Shown piece after piece: positions 33,541-46,061 of a stretch of 64,000 bases of DNA. Each line of letters starts with the position of its first letter. The stretch's first letter is position 1. The notes beneath the pieces were generated by a model. The model did not search any database, had not been told where the DNA came from, and was given only the letters and a program-made list of their open reading frames with translations. Location: positions 96,041,463 to 96,105,462 of the forward strand of contig NC_083570.1 in assembly GCF_027579695.1 (NCBI RefSeq), given 5' to 3'. The DNA comes from Neoarius graeffei (taxonomy: Eukaryota; Chordata; Actinopteri; Siluriformes; Ariidae). The position numbers and the translations under genes were made by a program.

Positions 33541-33853
33541 GAAGAGAAGAAGCCTTTGTCACATGCACACTTCAAGCACAGTGAAATTCATCCTCTGCAT
33601 TTAACCCATCTGAAGCAGTGAACATGCACACGCACACACCCAGAGCAGTGGGCAGCCACACTACAGCGCCCGGGGAGCAGTCAGGGGTTAGGTACCTTGC
33701 TCAAGGGCACTTCAGCCCAAGGCCACCCCACTCAGACACGGGGGGAACATGCAAACTCCACACAGAAAGGCCCTCGCCAGCCACTGGGTTCGAACCCGGA
33801 ACCTTCTTGCTGTGAGGTAACTGTGCTAACCACTACACCACCCTGCCGCACCA
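33541..33853 (-). mobile_element. Composite SINE (gaagcctttgtcacat family joined to Mermaid-like head)
   Basis: The left part (33541-33735) matches the repeat at 28428; the right part (33736-33853) is an antisense Mermaid-like head (gaaccttcttgctgtgaggt). The two join at ccaccccactcagacacggg, suggesting a chimera or one SINE inserted in another. Confidence 0.7.
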
Positions 33854-33859
33854 CCGTTA

Positions 33860-34490
33860 CCTGTGAAAATACCTCTGGCGGGATGCTGTGCCTTCTGCCA
33901 GCTTGAAGGCATTCTTCTCCCTGTCCGTGCAGGGCTTGCTGGTGCTGCTACCATCATCATCAAATTCTTCCTCCTCCCCCTCTGCTGTTTCAGGCTGGGC
34001 TACTTCACTTTTGCTCACTTCTTCTTGGGTCCCATTTTCTAAACTTTAACCTGAAAATTTTTAAATTTTTCCCACAAAATATCCAATGTTCTTCAGTCGA
34101 AAGACAGATGCAGAATGCTGCAGACACACTGGTTTTATACCCACTCCTGGCTTGTGTCACACGCAAGTTATGAGTGATTGTAACATGCTAATCACATGCG
34201 GCACACATGCTTCACAAGTGCAGCCCATACTTGTAGCGCAGGAAACTGGTAAAATGCAAGTCACACGCACTCCACACTCACTGAACACACACTGATCACA
34301 TGCATCAGACATACACTTTCCATGGGCTAACGGAGCAATTTTTCCCATGTCTTGAGGAAGTCAGCATGCAACCTGTACTTGACAAGTACTTTGCCCGTAC
34401 TCCTCCCCCAGATTTTCCCCCGGGTTCACTGCGACCCTACGGCACAGCTGAGAGCTACCAAACTGTGCTACCTGTGCATGTCCAAAAGGT
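33860..34490. other. Spacer, no gene seen
   Basis: Repeated cacatgc and cacacgc words occur at 34140-34310. No recognised protein homology. Confidence 0.4.
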
Positions 34491-34499
34491 TGTGAGTGA

Positions 34500-36850
34500 G
34501 GCTTTAGTGCCAGTACTTGTGCAGTTGTCGAGTTTGCCTCTCTGAAGCCATTCTGGTTGAGTCTCAAAAGAGGGTCCAGGGGTGGTCTTATTCTATACAA
34601 AATCATCCTGTTGTACACTTTCGCACCCACTGAGCTCAAACTAATTCCCATGTATTTGTCCTTGTTCCTAAGATCGCCTGCTTTTGGAATGGGAATTATG
34701 TTCAAGATGTTCCACTGCGGCGGCACGGTGGTGTAGTGGTTAGCACTGTCACCTCACAGCAAGAAGGTCCGGGTTCGATCCCCGTGGCCAGCGAGGGCCC
34801 TTCTGTGCGGAGTTTGCATGTTCTCCCCGTGTCCGCGTGGATTTCCTCCGGGTGCTCCGGTTTCCCCCACAGTCCAAAGACATGCAGGTTAGGTTGACTG
34901 GTGACTCTAAATTGACCGTAGGTGTGAATGTGAGTGTGAATGGTTGTCTGTGTCTATGTGTCAGCCCTATGATGACCTGGCGACTTGTCCAGGGTGTACC
35001 CCGCCTTTCGCCCGTAGTCAGCTGGGATAGGCTCCAGCTTGCCTGCGACCCTGTAGAACAGGATAAAGCGGCTACAGATAATGAGATGAGATGAGATGTT
35101 CCACTGCTCAGGAAGCTCACGGTTCTCATATGCCTTGTTGGTGATGGCCAGAACAAGGTCCTCAATGTCAACCCACTTTAAGACTTCAGGAGCAACCCCA
35201 TCATCTCCACAACTTTTCCTGTCTTTCAAAGATTCTTTGATATCTTGATACTCATTGAGTGTAAATGGTCCGTCATCAATGGAAAGATCAAAGAATATTG
35301 GTTCTATCTCCTCATCTGCATCTTGTACTGTTGGAGGGTTACCCAGCAGAGTTTTAAAGTGGCAGAGCCATGAGCTGACTCTGTCCTCTGCAGTTTCACC
35401 ATCAATTTGACTGGGACAAGGTGATTGGTCCCCAGCAATCTCCCTGACCAATCTCCAGCCTGCTGAGTGCTGGTTACTATCGCAACATGCCTTGGCTTGT
35501 TCAACTTTTCTGGCCAGATCTTCTGCCAGGACCTCATCATAGGCTCTAGGTAGATTCTTCTTTGATTGACTGTAGGCTCTGCCATCTTCCCCATCACCAT
35601 CACCATCACCATCATAAAAGCATTGTAGACCTCATGTACATCCTGACATGCCTCAGCAACTCGTAGGTCTAATGAGAAAAGCCTGTCCTTTATTCTCCTT
35701 GTTACAGGGGTTAACAGCTCCTTAGCTGCCTCACTGTTAGCTTCTACAAAGCGTGCATACCGCAAGGTTCCTGTTTCATTCATGTCATCCAAAAGAAGCT
35801 GGAATCTGTTTCTGATTGCTTACACCCCTTGGTGCATTCTTCTTCTGTGCTTTGAGACTGAGGCGCACTTTGACCAACAGAGCCCTGTGGTCAGAACTGA
35901 TGCTTGCTAGTGAGTTGTAAGCTTGGCAGTCCAAGATACTGTTACGCCATTTCCGTCGGGTGAGTATGAAGTCAATTTGCTGCCTGTGCCTGACACCGTT
36001 GGTATTTGGAGGGGAGATCCAAGTCCATAGTTTCTTCGGTGCTTTCTGGAACTGAGTGTTGCAAGCTATTAGTGCATGGTCTTCCATTAATTCAAGGAGA
36101 TATTCTTCATTCCTGTTAGATTCCTCATGGTATGAGAATGGCACCTTGTTATTACCCAGGTGTCCGTTAAAATCACCCAAGATAAGAAGAAAATTATGGG
36201 CAGGAACATCGCTGATTGTGCCATGAAGGTCTGAGTAAAATGATTCAATATCCTCCTCCATCGCCGCTCTTGTTGGTGAATAAGCTGGTATAACCATTGT
36301 AACTGGATTGCTCCTAAGGTTGGCTAGCAGAATTCTACTGGAGACGGACTTGATATTCAAGATCACTTTCCTTGCATCTGGACTCAGGACTATACCCACC
36401 CCACCAACTGAGGCTTGTGCTGTGTTGCGCCAGGCTGATGATGTTATTAGGTACTGCCAGCCCATCTTGTGGTAGGCGATGACCTGGGTCCTTGTGAATT
36501 ATTTGATGTTCCTGGACATAACTGCAATGCCATTCTTTGAAATATGATGCGCGAGCTCAAGCTGACCTTTAACTTCTCTGATTGTACGAGTGTTCATTGT
36601 AGAGAACACCACTTCCTTTTTGCATTTCAAAAGGGTAGCTTTGGGTTCCTCACACTCTTCTGCCGAATCCCTCCCAGTGGGGTTTGAGGGAACAGCATCA
36701 TGGTGCCTATAAAAGGACAGTGTATTTGATCCCGCAGCAGTGCTCCTGCTCACTTCCAGAACTGGCAGCCGTATAGCATTCATGCTATGTTGTGCCATCA
36801 TTATCATTCCTTTCTGTAGCTTGTACAGGACAGGGGTCACCAGTCCTCTC
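34500..36850 (-). pseudogene. RTE-like LINE, 3'-truncated, split by a SINE
   Basis: The antisense endonuclease (36840-35785) has FSTMNTRTIRE, QASVGGVGIVLS, LLILGDFNGHLG and RQQIDFILTRRKWRN. The linker carries SLKDRKSCGDDGVAPEVLKW. The RT start follows: LPEQWNI, then IIPIPKAGDLRNKDKY, NQNGFREANSTT and AQVLALK near 34505, where homology ends. The palm with its catalytic aspartates is missing. Stops and frame changes occur at about 36480, 35790 and 35400. The QEHR block of the endonuclease is damaged. It is a relative of the LINE at 6022-9470 but a separate family. Confidence 0.85.
34719..35094 (+). mobile_element. Mermaid-like SINE inside the RTE-like LINE, 13-bp TSD
   Basis: Target duplication GATGTTCCACTGC at 34706-34718 and 35095-35107. 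The SINE is near consensus, with tail (atgag)n. Confidence 0.96.
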
Positions 36851-37124
36851 TGCCCACCAATAGCATGTTGGGTTTTTTATTGGGGTATGCTCCCCTAGAT
36901 CCACTGCCATACTGCAGAACTAGGGGCAGCACGTAGAGCCACAGCAATGGTCTTCAACATGTGAGAGGTGGTATGGCCACTTGCTGATGATGAATTGGCC
37001 ATATATTATGCATCACATGCTGCTGGAAATGGGGAGACCAGACTGGGACGCCTAGATGATATAAGGCATAAAGCTTAGATATTATGAGGCCATCCATAAA
37101 GGTCCTACGCTTCCATGTATCCTT
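36851..37124. other. Probable 5' leader of the RTE-like LINE and junction
   Basis: It contains gcatgttgggttttttattg and agaactaggggcagcac; no ORF homology. Confidence 0.35.
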
Positions 37125-37420
37125 TGCCGGCCTAGCTAAAGCCCAGATTTGAACCCCATTGAAATGTTGTGGGGAGATTTGAAAAGGGCAGTACATGCAA
37201 AAAAAAACATATCTTGCAACTGAAGGAATTTTGCATGGAAGAGTGGTCAGAAAATTCAGCAAGCCGACGTCAGAGACTGCTGAACAATTGTGTAAAATGC
37301 TGACAGGAAGTTATTTCTGTTAAAGAGGGCAATACTATCTTCAGAAGCCAAGGGTGTACTTACTTTCTCCACAGAAGATTATTACATCTATTGATATTTT
37401 TGTTGAATAAATGATTGAAA
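37125..37420 (+). pseudogene. Tc1-like element (family F), right part
   Basis: The frame reads FEP followed by NVVGRFEKGSTC in one frame and, across it, the PIEMLWGDLKRAVHA block with the third catalytic Glu. It then reaches RQRLLNNCVKC and the right end aagggtgtacttactttctc. It pairs with the left part at 33120. Confidence 0.65.
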
Positions 37421-37429
37421 GAGCTAATT

Positions 37430-37845
37430 TTCCTTGTTGTTTTGTTCAAGTATATCATCTTTATCTGTAGCCACTGTATGAAAAGGGTGAAATGTTTGCT
37501 TGTTTAAATAATTTGAGAAAAGTCTACAATTTCCATGGGATGTACTTGTTTTTTTCACATGACTATATGTCAGGTTAGAGGTAGTTCCTTGTTATTGTGT
37601 TTGCTATTCTAATTGCCGCTCTTGTATATTTCTGATACGTGAGTATATGTAAAAAAAAAAATTTGCTGATTGAGTGAATAATTATGCATTTTATTTGTTA
37701 TAATATTGATACAGGAGACTCTGAACAGCTGCCACATGGACTCCATGTTCACGATATAATGCGTAGTATTATCTTTGCTACCTTTCATTCTGCATGTTAC
37801 CTATATAATGCGTAGTATTACCTTTGCTCTTGTCTCCCTCCTACA
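37430..37845. other. AT-rich spacer
   Basis: A duplicated phrase (tataatgcgtagtatta at about 37756 and 37804) is the only structure seen. Confidence 0.5.
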
Positions 37846-37849
37846 TGCG

Positions 37850-37922
<73 letters not shown>
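37846..37922. repeat. Compound (CG)n(CA)n(CT)n microsatellite
   Basis: Three dinucleotide tracts run into each other. Confidence 0.97.
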
Positions 37923-37925
<3 letters not shown>

Positions 37926-38307
37926 GTGATCATATGAGGGAAAAAAAAGGTTTGAGATCAAAGAAGGAAAGCCCCTTGTCACAGGTGTGTGTGTGTGTAC
38001 ATGTGGGAAGGTGTTGGTGGTTTCCTATTTGCAATTATGTAAGGACTCTATTAGTGCATGACTATGTTCCTTTTTGACCATCACTTACTGAGTACAAGTG
38101 AAGGAAACAGTTAAGTCTGCGAAAGGCAGACACTTGTGCTATTTTAGATGACAGTGAGCACAAGTGCAGGACCAGCTGCAGGTTGTTCCTCTGATCATCT
38201 CCTCAGTTGTGAATTTAAAGTGGTGATTTATGAGTGGGCAGTGGCCATCTTGGTTCTTCTTTGATGCTTTTTTTTTTTTTTAAAGCAGGTCCACATTTAT
38301 CACTCAG

Positions 38308-38342
38308 CCCCCCCCCCCCCCCCCCCAAAAAAAAAAAAAAAA
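38308..38342. repeat. Poly(C) followed by poly(A)
   Basis: About 19 C then about 16 A. The exact length is a likely sequencing weak point. Confidence 0.95.
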
Positions 38343-38360
38343 TCAGAAACAGTACCTGTG

Positions 38361-38393
<33 letters not shown>
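38361..38393. repeat. (CT)n microsatellite
   Basis: About 16 units. Confidence 0.95.
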
Positions 38394-38394
<1 letters not shown>

Positions 38395-38607
38395 GCAGGT
38401 GACCTACATTGAGACAGAGTTTTAATATGCATTATTGATTATGCTGTAATTCTCCACTTAGGGTCTAAAACAGTACAGTGAATATGAGGACTGAACAAAG
38501 TGAGTTCTAGATGTCAAAATAGTTTGAAGCTCATGAGAATAACTCTGAACCATAGTCACACATTTGTCTGTTACTGCTTCTGCTAGCTGCTCTTGTCAAC
38601 CATTGTA

Positions 38608-38611
<4 letters not shown>

Positions 38612-38668
<57 letters not shown>
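38612..38668. repeat. (TA)n microsatellite
   Basis: About 28 units. Confidence 0.95.
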
Positions 38669-38669
<1 letters not shown>

Positions 38670-38671
<2 letters not shown>

Positions 38672-39555
38672 ATGTAAATGTAAAGGGTCAGCTATTTTAT
38701 TAATACGTATTAGAAATACTGTATTCATCACTGATCCTGCAATGTAGTCGCAAACCTATGCGTTACATTCCCTACTTGCATTACATAGATTTTCTATAAA
38801 TTTTATTGTAGTTAGTGATATAAAACTTTTAGCTGAATAACTGACTAATAAGCTGAGTGTTTACAGGGCTACAGTAATCACCTATTGTAAATGCCCTACC
38901 ATATGGAAACATGATGCACAATAATTAAATCATGCACTTTCATATTGTTTGCAAGTAATTACCTCCAGAAACCTATGACACACTGGTCACATCTCATTCT
39001 GGCAATATAGTTATTTTTAGTCCCTGTTTGTTTACTTGATCATTGTTCCTGCTTGAGGCTTTTGGTCAAAAGTGTCATATTTAGCATAATGATACATCCT
39101 CATATTTAATCAAGTGACTGCTTGAGCCATGCTAAGAATATAGAATATATAAGAATATTCTGAGACTTTTACAAGTAGTTATAACAAGTGAGATCATTTG
39201 TGATCCACAGCTTATAGCATTTATATAACTTCTCTGAAGTTCTAAAGGTTTCATCTACGTGGGAAAGTTAGAATGTGAGCAATTTACTGGTCTTTCACAC
39301 TTGGCTTTTTTTTTCCCCCTTAACTGCCAGTTCCAATGTGTTTAATTATTTTTGTTCTACACATAATTGTAGAGGAAGTGAGTGCAATGTAGCTGCTGCC
39401 TTTTTTTTTCTTCCTCAAGTTAAAAAAGTTTCTTCTTCTTTCTCCTTATAGCCAACAGGGAGCGTAAGGGCACCACTGATGACATTTTAACAGTCCATCA
39501 TTCATGTGTCCAGGGCATTTAAACTTGGCAGAGCTCATCCCTCTCCAAGCTTGAT
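38670..39555. other. Spacer, no gene seen
   Basis: AT-rich with poly(T) runs; no homology recognised. Confidence 0.5.
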
Positions 39556-39559
39556 CGAT

Positions 39560-39737
39560 TGACAATTTAGATTCACCAGTAGGCCTAACTGCATGTCTTT
39601 GGACATGAGGGGGAAACCAGAGCACCCAGAAGAAACCCACGCAGAGAACATGCAAACTCCACACAGTCGGCCGTAAGGTTCGAATCCGGAACTTTCTTAC
39701 CGTGAGACGACAGTGCTAACCACTGTACCACCCTAAG
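39560..39737 (-). mobile_element. Mermaid-like SINE head fragment, antisense
   Basis: Diverged copy with catgtctttggacatgaggg and ccgtgagacgacagtgctaa; tail half missing. Confidence 0.8.
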
Positions 39738-40049
39738 CAAGTTTAACTTTTCAATAAAGCACCAAGTGAGTTCAGTGCTTTAATTTCCTCACCAATCAGT
39801 CACTGTAACTGTAGCTACATACTGTACAGTGAGGTCACACTAGCAACTCAAATTTTCTTGATTTTGAAGTCCAAAGTGAAAGCTAAGGAAACAACCTCTT
39901 CTTTGGCAGAGTTAAGCCAATCTTTATTTCATTTTTATTATTGATAATAATAAATCTACTATACATAGCAAACTAGGCTACTTAGTTGATAGTACACAGG
40001 ACTGGCAAGTGTTGTTATGGTTATAGTATCTGATGAGTATAGAAACATA

Positions 40050-40597
40050 GTACCAGTCAAAAGTTTAGACACACCTCCTCATTCATAGGTTTTTCTGTCT
40101 GACTATTTTTGACTAATTTCTCCATTGTAGAACAATACTGAAGACATCCAAACTATGAAATAGCATATGGAACATATATGGAATGATGTGTTCAACAAAA
40201 AAAGGTTAAAAATTTTTGTTTCATATTTTAGATTCTTCAAAGTATCCAGCATTTACCTTGATGACACTTTGCCCACTATTGGCATTATCTTAACCAGCTT
40301 CATGAGGTAGTCACGTGGAATGCTTTTCCATTAACAGGTGTGCCTCGTCAAAAGTTAATTAGTGCAATGTCTTGCCTTCTTCATTCATTTGAGATCAAAC
40401 AGTAAATAGTAAATAATAAAAATACAGTAAATAGCCCGATTCCACAACTGTAGTAATGTTGTGGAATTATATTATGTCAAGAACCACTCAACTAAGTAAA
40501 GAGAAATTACATTCATCATTTCTTTAAGATATGAAGTGTCTTTTAATGAATATAAATCAAGAAAATCCATTGAAGTATCCAAACTTTTGACTGGTAC
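40050..40597. mobile_element. Tc1/mariner-type MITE, TA-flanked
   Basis: Ends gtaccagtcaaaagtttag and the inverse aacttttgactggtac, with TA on both sides (40048-40049 and 40598-40599). 548 bp, no ORF. Right-end motif catttctttaagatatgaag is mirrored weakly on the left. Confidence 0.9.
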
Positions 40598-40599
40598 TA

Positions 40600-41067
40600 T
40601 ATAAGATTTTTCTTGACAACTGAAATTATTCTTTGGTCATATATGACCAATCCTGGTCCTGGGAAACATATTGATTTTATCCCCTACATATTTAAGCATG
40701 ATCCAAACACATCTGATCCAATTAATCATCTAATTATCAGCCCTTTCTAAGTCAAAATGTGTATATTAGAGCAGGAAAACACTAACATATGCAGGTCAGG
40801 AGGTACTCCAAAAACACCTGCTACATGCACACCAAAAGCAAAACCTAATGTGAATGTGAACTGATGTTTTCCTGTCAGTTTTGAGTGGAGAAATTGAGTT
40901 TTGTGCTCTTCACTGAGGTCAGGATGTTCCTTATGTGCTATAATCCATAAATGATTAATATGACATGATGGCCAACATGATGTAATCTGACGTCCTTCTG
41001 CTGATACAGTCCATCAGTGGGAGATGTGCTGGGTTTTATCACCATTTTTTAAAGCTTGTGTGTATTC
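40600..41067. other. Spacer, no gene seen
   Basis: No homology recognised. Confidence 0.5.
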
Positions 41068-41071
41068 TTAA

Positions 41072-42136
41072 CCCTTTGATGCAAAACATATGCACACTCC
41101 TTCTAATGCACAACATGGGTCAAAAATGACCCGCATTCATTTTCCAGGTTATTTCATGCTGATTGAGTTTTTCTTTGCTCTATCTTTTGAAATCAATTTA
41201 TTTTATGATTGAATATTCCAAGTATTCTTTAAATATCTTGTTTTTAATTACCACAAATCATTAATTTCATTTTTTCTTTCCTACTTTATGAACAAAAATA
41301 CTTTTTATATTACTACACATGGGTCATCCAAGTGTGATTTAAAATTAAATGTCTTAATACTGTAATAATTATTTGTTTCAAGTAATTACTTTAGCAGTGA
41401 ATGGGGCCAGTTATTTATTTATTAACTATGTAGTTAGCTAAGCCAACTACAATAAAATTAGCTAACTAAAGTAGAATATGTCAACAGCTCGGTAGCTAAT
41501 AGTAATTACTTGTAACTTTCTGACAAGTAATCTACTCACTCTCAAGGTAACCTAAACATAATCCATTTTTTTCTAAGGTAATGTTAGAACAATTACTTAC
41601 ATGTATTAGATGGGCAAAGGGCGCTGTGCTGAGCTGTGAAATGTCTGACATAAGCACAATTCACAGTTCCCACCAAACACTGTAGTAAATGCATGCGGGT
41701 CGTTTCTGACCCATGTGTGTAAACTTGATGTATAATTACAAAAGCAGTGCTTGTTCATAACTTAAGAAAGGAAAAATAAAAATGATGATTTGTGCTAAAC
41801 AAAAACAAGATATTTACTGCATATTTGGAAAAGTAAATGACAAAATGAATTTATTTCAAAAGTATATCATAGAAACACTCAGCCATACATGAAATAACCT
41901 GGAAAATGAATGCAGGTCGTTTTTGACCCATGTTGTGCATTAGAAGGGTAGTGATACAAAAAGGGTTTTTATTCAAAAAGTAAGAAAGGAAAAATTAAAA
42001 TAAGGCTGTATGATGATCAAAAACAAGTTAATTGAGGAATACCTTGAATACTGAATGATGGAATTAATTTATTGCAAAGATATAGAAGATAAAAACTCAG
42101 CCGGGTCACTTTTGACCCATGTTTTGCATCAAAGGG
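41072..42136. mobile_element. piggyBac-like non-autonomous element, TTAA TSD
   Basis: TTAA at 41068-41071 and 42137-42140. Ends ccctttgatgcaaaacat and the inverse atgttttgcatcaaaggg. A second pair of inner inverted repeats (aatgcacaacatgggtcaaa, with its partner at 41920-41945) and further tgacccatg motifs at about 41700, 41930 and 42115 suggest nesting or terminal duplication. No transposase ORF. Confidence 0.85.
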
Positions 42137-42140
42137 TTAA

Positions 42141-43400
42141 TTATTCATTTTAGAGCTTTTTTTCTACATTGTAAGTGTGTTTAGGTTGTATTGTTTCAAT
42201 CTACAAACATGGTCAATTTTCTGGAAGATACTCAGGGTTCATTTGTTTCATATGCAACAAGTGGAAGAGCAAGGAATTAATTTCAGTGTTGGATGAGGAA
42301 ATACACTATCTACGTATTTTTGGTTGTGTAATTAAATTGATGTTTGATGCAATCTTTCAGATACCAGACAATAGTAGAAGCAGTGAAGGGATTCAGAATT
42401 TGTCATTTATTTAAATCATGATCTACCATCAACCAATCTTGCTATATTAATAACTTTAATAAGGGTAATTAATAAAATAGCTTTATTACAGTTCCACTGA
42501 AAATGATTATGCTAGTAACAGGGGAAGATGACATTTTACCTTATGAAACCAGAGCTACCTTTCTTTTTTCCTCATACAGTACATCTCCAGTGTCAACACA
42601 TCACCTACTCTCACGTTAACATTCCTTAGAGCTCAGAACATAACTAGTTCAACATTAGCTTTCAAACAGTAGGAAAATACATTATCCTGTTAGGATCACC
42701 CTGTTTCTCCACCATATCTACATAACAGCTGTTAGCCAATGAAATATGACAAAACAAACAAAGGGATGTATTTATTTGATATCTAGGGCAGTTAAATGTG
42801 GAGGAATCATGATGATGTCTTCATTGACCTTTTTTTTAGAAAATCATTATACCACAACTGTTGTGTAAAAATGTTATCTGACACATACAATCAGCTGCAC
42901 TGGATGTGTGTCATGTTATCCACCCACGAATAAGCATTTGGAACTGTCATAAAATAGTTCAGGGGCGGTTCAAACCCAAAATCTAGTTAAAACCTGAAAT
43001 CCCCACCTAGCGACACTTACGCCTCTGTCCTCAAATCACGAACTTATGAAAAGCCAGTTGAATTCCCGTTTAAAAAATGACAACAAAGTAATCAACCTTT
43101 TTGGGTGTACGTGGGAATATACATCTGTACATGGAAGCCTACTCATTCCTGTTTCATACCCAGCCCTCTCTACAGCCTCCTCTGCATTACGCCTGAACTT
43201 CTGTGAGTGTGTTTGTGTGAAAGAGGAAGTCAGCATTAAAACTGATGGCCTGCAATTTACTTTTTAAAAAGAAGAGTTTGTCATTTGAGCTTCAAAGCCA
43301 ATGAGTCAACATAAGAGGCAAGTGGTAGTACTGTCTAGATACTTAACAATAAACTGTTTCTCTACATTTATTTAGAAGTAAACTTACATACATATATACA
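42141..43400. other. Spacer, no gene seen
   Basis: Short unrelated ORFs on both strands at 42175-42414 and 43036-43267, with no recognised motifs. Confidence 0.45.
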
Positions 43401-43401
43401 A

Positions 43402-44275
43402 GTACATCTCAAACAATTAGAATATCGTGAAAAAGTTCATGTTTTTCATAATTTAATTCAAAATAGTCAACTTTCATATATTCTATGTTCATTACATGTA
43501 AAGTGAAATATTTCAAGTCTTCTTTGTTTTAATTTTGATTATTATGGCTTATAGCTCATGAAAATCAGAAATCCATTATCTTAAATTATTCAAATATTTC
43601 CCAAGATCAATTAAAAAAAAAAAAAGATTTACAAGACAGAAAAGTCCAACTTGTGAAAAGTATGTTCATTTATACATTTAACACTTGGTTGGGGCTCCTT
43701 TACCATGAATTACTGCATCAGTATGGTGTGGCATGGAGGCAATCAGCCTGTGCACTGCTGAGGTGTTATTGAAGCCCAGGTTGCTCTGATAGTGGTCTTC
43801 AGCACATCTGTATTTTTGGGTTGGGTGTTTCTCATCTTCCTCTTGACAATACCCCATAGATTCTTGATGGGGTTCAGGTCAGGCAAGTTGGCTGGCCAAT
43901 CAAGCACAGTAATATCATGGTCAGCAAACCATTTGGTAGTAGTTTTGAAACTGTGGGCAGGTGCTAAGTCCTGCTGGGAAAGGAACTTGGCATCTCCATA
44001 AAGCTTGTTCGCAGATGGAAGCATGACATGCTCTAAAATATCCTGGTAGATGGCTGTGTTGACTTTGGACTTGATAAAACACAGTGGACCAACACCAGCA
44101 GATGACATGGCAGCCCAAATCATCATAGACTGGATTCTGTGCCTCTCCTCTCTTCCTCCAGATTCTCGGACCTTGATTTACAAATGGAATGCAAAATTTA
44201 CTTTCATCTGTGTCCAAGAGTGCAACAATATTCTTCGCAAAGTCTGTGTGTTTAGGGAGTTCTGATGAATGCATG
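43402..44275 (-). pseudogene. Tc1-like element (family B), second copy, catalytic Glu lost
   Basis: The right TIR (gtacatctcaaacaattag) lies at 43402. The transposase on the minus strand has DTDESKFCIPFVNQGPRIW, MMIWAAMSSAGVG and SQQDLAPAHSFKT. The third catalytic block reads PIKNLWGIVKRKMR: the usual Glu of PIENLW is Lys. A frameshift near 44125 separates the first Asp from the rest. The N-terminal HTH and left TIR are missing. Same family as 3907-4917. Confidence 0.88.
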
Positions 44276-44580
44276 CTGTGATTGCGTTCTCATCCAGAAC
44301 AGATACCTGGTAATTAGTCCTGATGGTATTGCGCATGCACACGCTTAGAGCACAAGAAGGTAACAACAAGCAGTCATGACAACAGTGCTACAAATATAGT
44401 CCTTTTAAGAGATTTTTTGAAGTCAATGATTTGCTGTTCTCAAAAATTGTTTGTGATTAACACCTAAGCTAGGTTAGTTAAGCCTTTTTATGGTGTTAAC
44501 ATGTCTTGTTAACTTTACTGCAGACTTGATTACTGATTGTCTCTGGTGGGAAGAGGAATGCATGCCTCAGTGATTTTTTT
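44276..44580. other. Spacer, no gene seen
   Basis: No homology recognised. Confidence 0.5.
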
Positions 44581-44583
44581 TAA

Positions 44584-45668
44584 GGCTACATCCACACGAC
44601 AACGGCAACGAGATGTTATTTAAAAATATATCGCGTCCAAATGGGCAACAATCAGTAAAATATCAGGTCCATATGGCAACGCAACGCTTGCTGAAAACGA
44701 TGCAATACACATGCCACACCTCTAGGGGCGCTGTAAGACGGTCTCTTCAGAGACACCAGAACAATAGAAGAAGTAAGGACGCATGTGCATAAACTATTAT
44801 GCGCAAGACTTCATATTAGCCACAAAGTCAGGAAAATCTGTTTGTAAAATTACATTATAATGACCAAATACAATGAAAAGTATTTTTCCAGTCTCACCTG
44901 TGAAAGGTAATCCCATGTGATCTCGTTTGGACGGCAAACCTGTTGGTACAGTTAAACGCAGCTAATCTTTATTCTCCGCTTTGACCTTTCCAATATGGCG
45001 GCGAGGATGACGTATGATTCTACGCAGAAGGCGGCGTCTTTAATGGTCCGGAATAAATTGAATACTACACGTTGATGGATTAATTTGTTGTTTCTCACCT
45101 GTGAAAGGTAATCCCATGTGATCTCGTTTGGACGGTAAACCTGTTGGTACAGTTAAATGCAGCTAATCTTTATTCTCCGCTTTGACCTTTCCAATATGGT
45201 GGCGAGGATGATGTATGATTCTACGCGGAAGGCGGCGTCTTTAATGGTCCGGAATAAATTGAATGCTATGGATTAATTTGCTCTTTTACGCCCTTTTTGA
45301 GGAATATATTGTAGGACTTAAACCAACATATGAAGAGGTGAGATCGCTCCTTTTTTCTCTATTTTTGCTGGCGGGATTGACTCTGCCCTAAGGGCTATTC
45401 TCTCTCTCTCTCACTTTGCACCATTACACAATAAATATTCACAGTGAAAATATTTTGTAAGCGCGTTTCATGAACCAAGTTATAGGATTTGTTGACAACT
45501 CGCATCGCAATGAGAAGATCATTGGCACTACTGGTGTTAAGAATCAGACCATTTCATAAATGAATATTTTGCTGTAGAGCTGCAGTGTTTGTACAATTGC
45601 ATGTTTTTGCTTCACTATTACTGTCACTATTCTGCTTCTTGCATTACTACTGTGAACTAACACTGAAC

Positions 45669-45701
<33 letters not shown>

Positions 45702-46015
45702 TCCAAGCTTGTGTTTCACTCTCACTAGTGCTCTGTAAGGCTTTTTCCTGGTGATATCCTGGTGATATTCGTTACACTTCTACCCGGCGTGAAGCACTCA
45801 CAGTCATGTGGTTGTGACGTCATCATAAACAAATCCGTTCTACTCATCCAGACGACTTCACAACGGCAACGTTGCCAGATCTTTCCACTCTGGAACCCGT
45901 TCTCAAAAAGATTGCATTTTGGGCACCCAAAACGCCGGTGCCGTGTGGATGCCAGGCCGAAACGATAAGCAATTGTATCGGAGTCACCTGAATCCGTTGC
46001 CGTGTGGACATAGCC
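44584..46015 (-). mobile_element. PIF/Harbinger-like element H2 with THAP-like exon units
   Basis: TSD TAA at 44581-44583 and 46016-46018. The ends are inverted repeats of ggccctgtccacacggcaac type. Two 201-bp units (from 44893 and 45094) lie inside on the minus strand. Another exon-like piece sits on the plus strand at 45285-45341 (FEEYIVGLKPTYEE, then gtgaga). An (AAT)n tract at 45669-45702 and a TC tract near 45400 are internal. Nearly identical, in inverse, to 46062-47475. Confidence 0.9.
44893..45285 (-). repeat. Two tandem promoter/THAP-exon units in H2
   Basis: Each unit, on the minus strand, has a CpG-rich stretch with tacgtcatcctcgccgccat, then a short exon-like block encoding FNCTNRF/V..TRSHGITFHR-type residues, then cag|gtgag. 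The second unit has lost a few bases near its outer end. Confidence 0.7.
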
Positions 46016-46061
46016 TAAGACTCCAACCCACTGTCATTAAAAGTGGGGGGACACAAACTTA

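Noticed and set aside
41120-41140. Oestrogen/nuclear-receptor element (gggtcaaaaatgaccc)
   Set aside because: The half-sites are spaced by four bases, not three, and the motif recurs as part of the transposon's own subterminal repeats.
42175-42414. 79-codon ORF as a gene
   Set aside because: AT-rich, no recognised motif; chance length.
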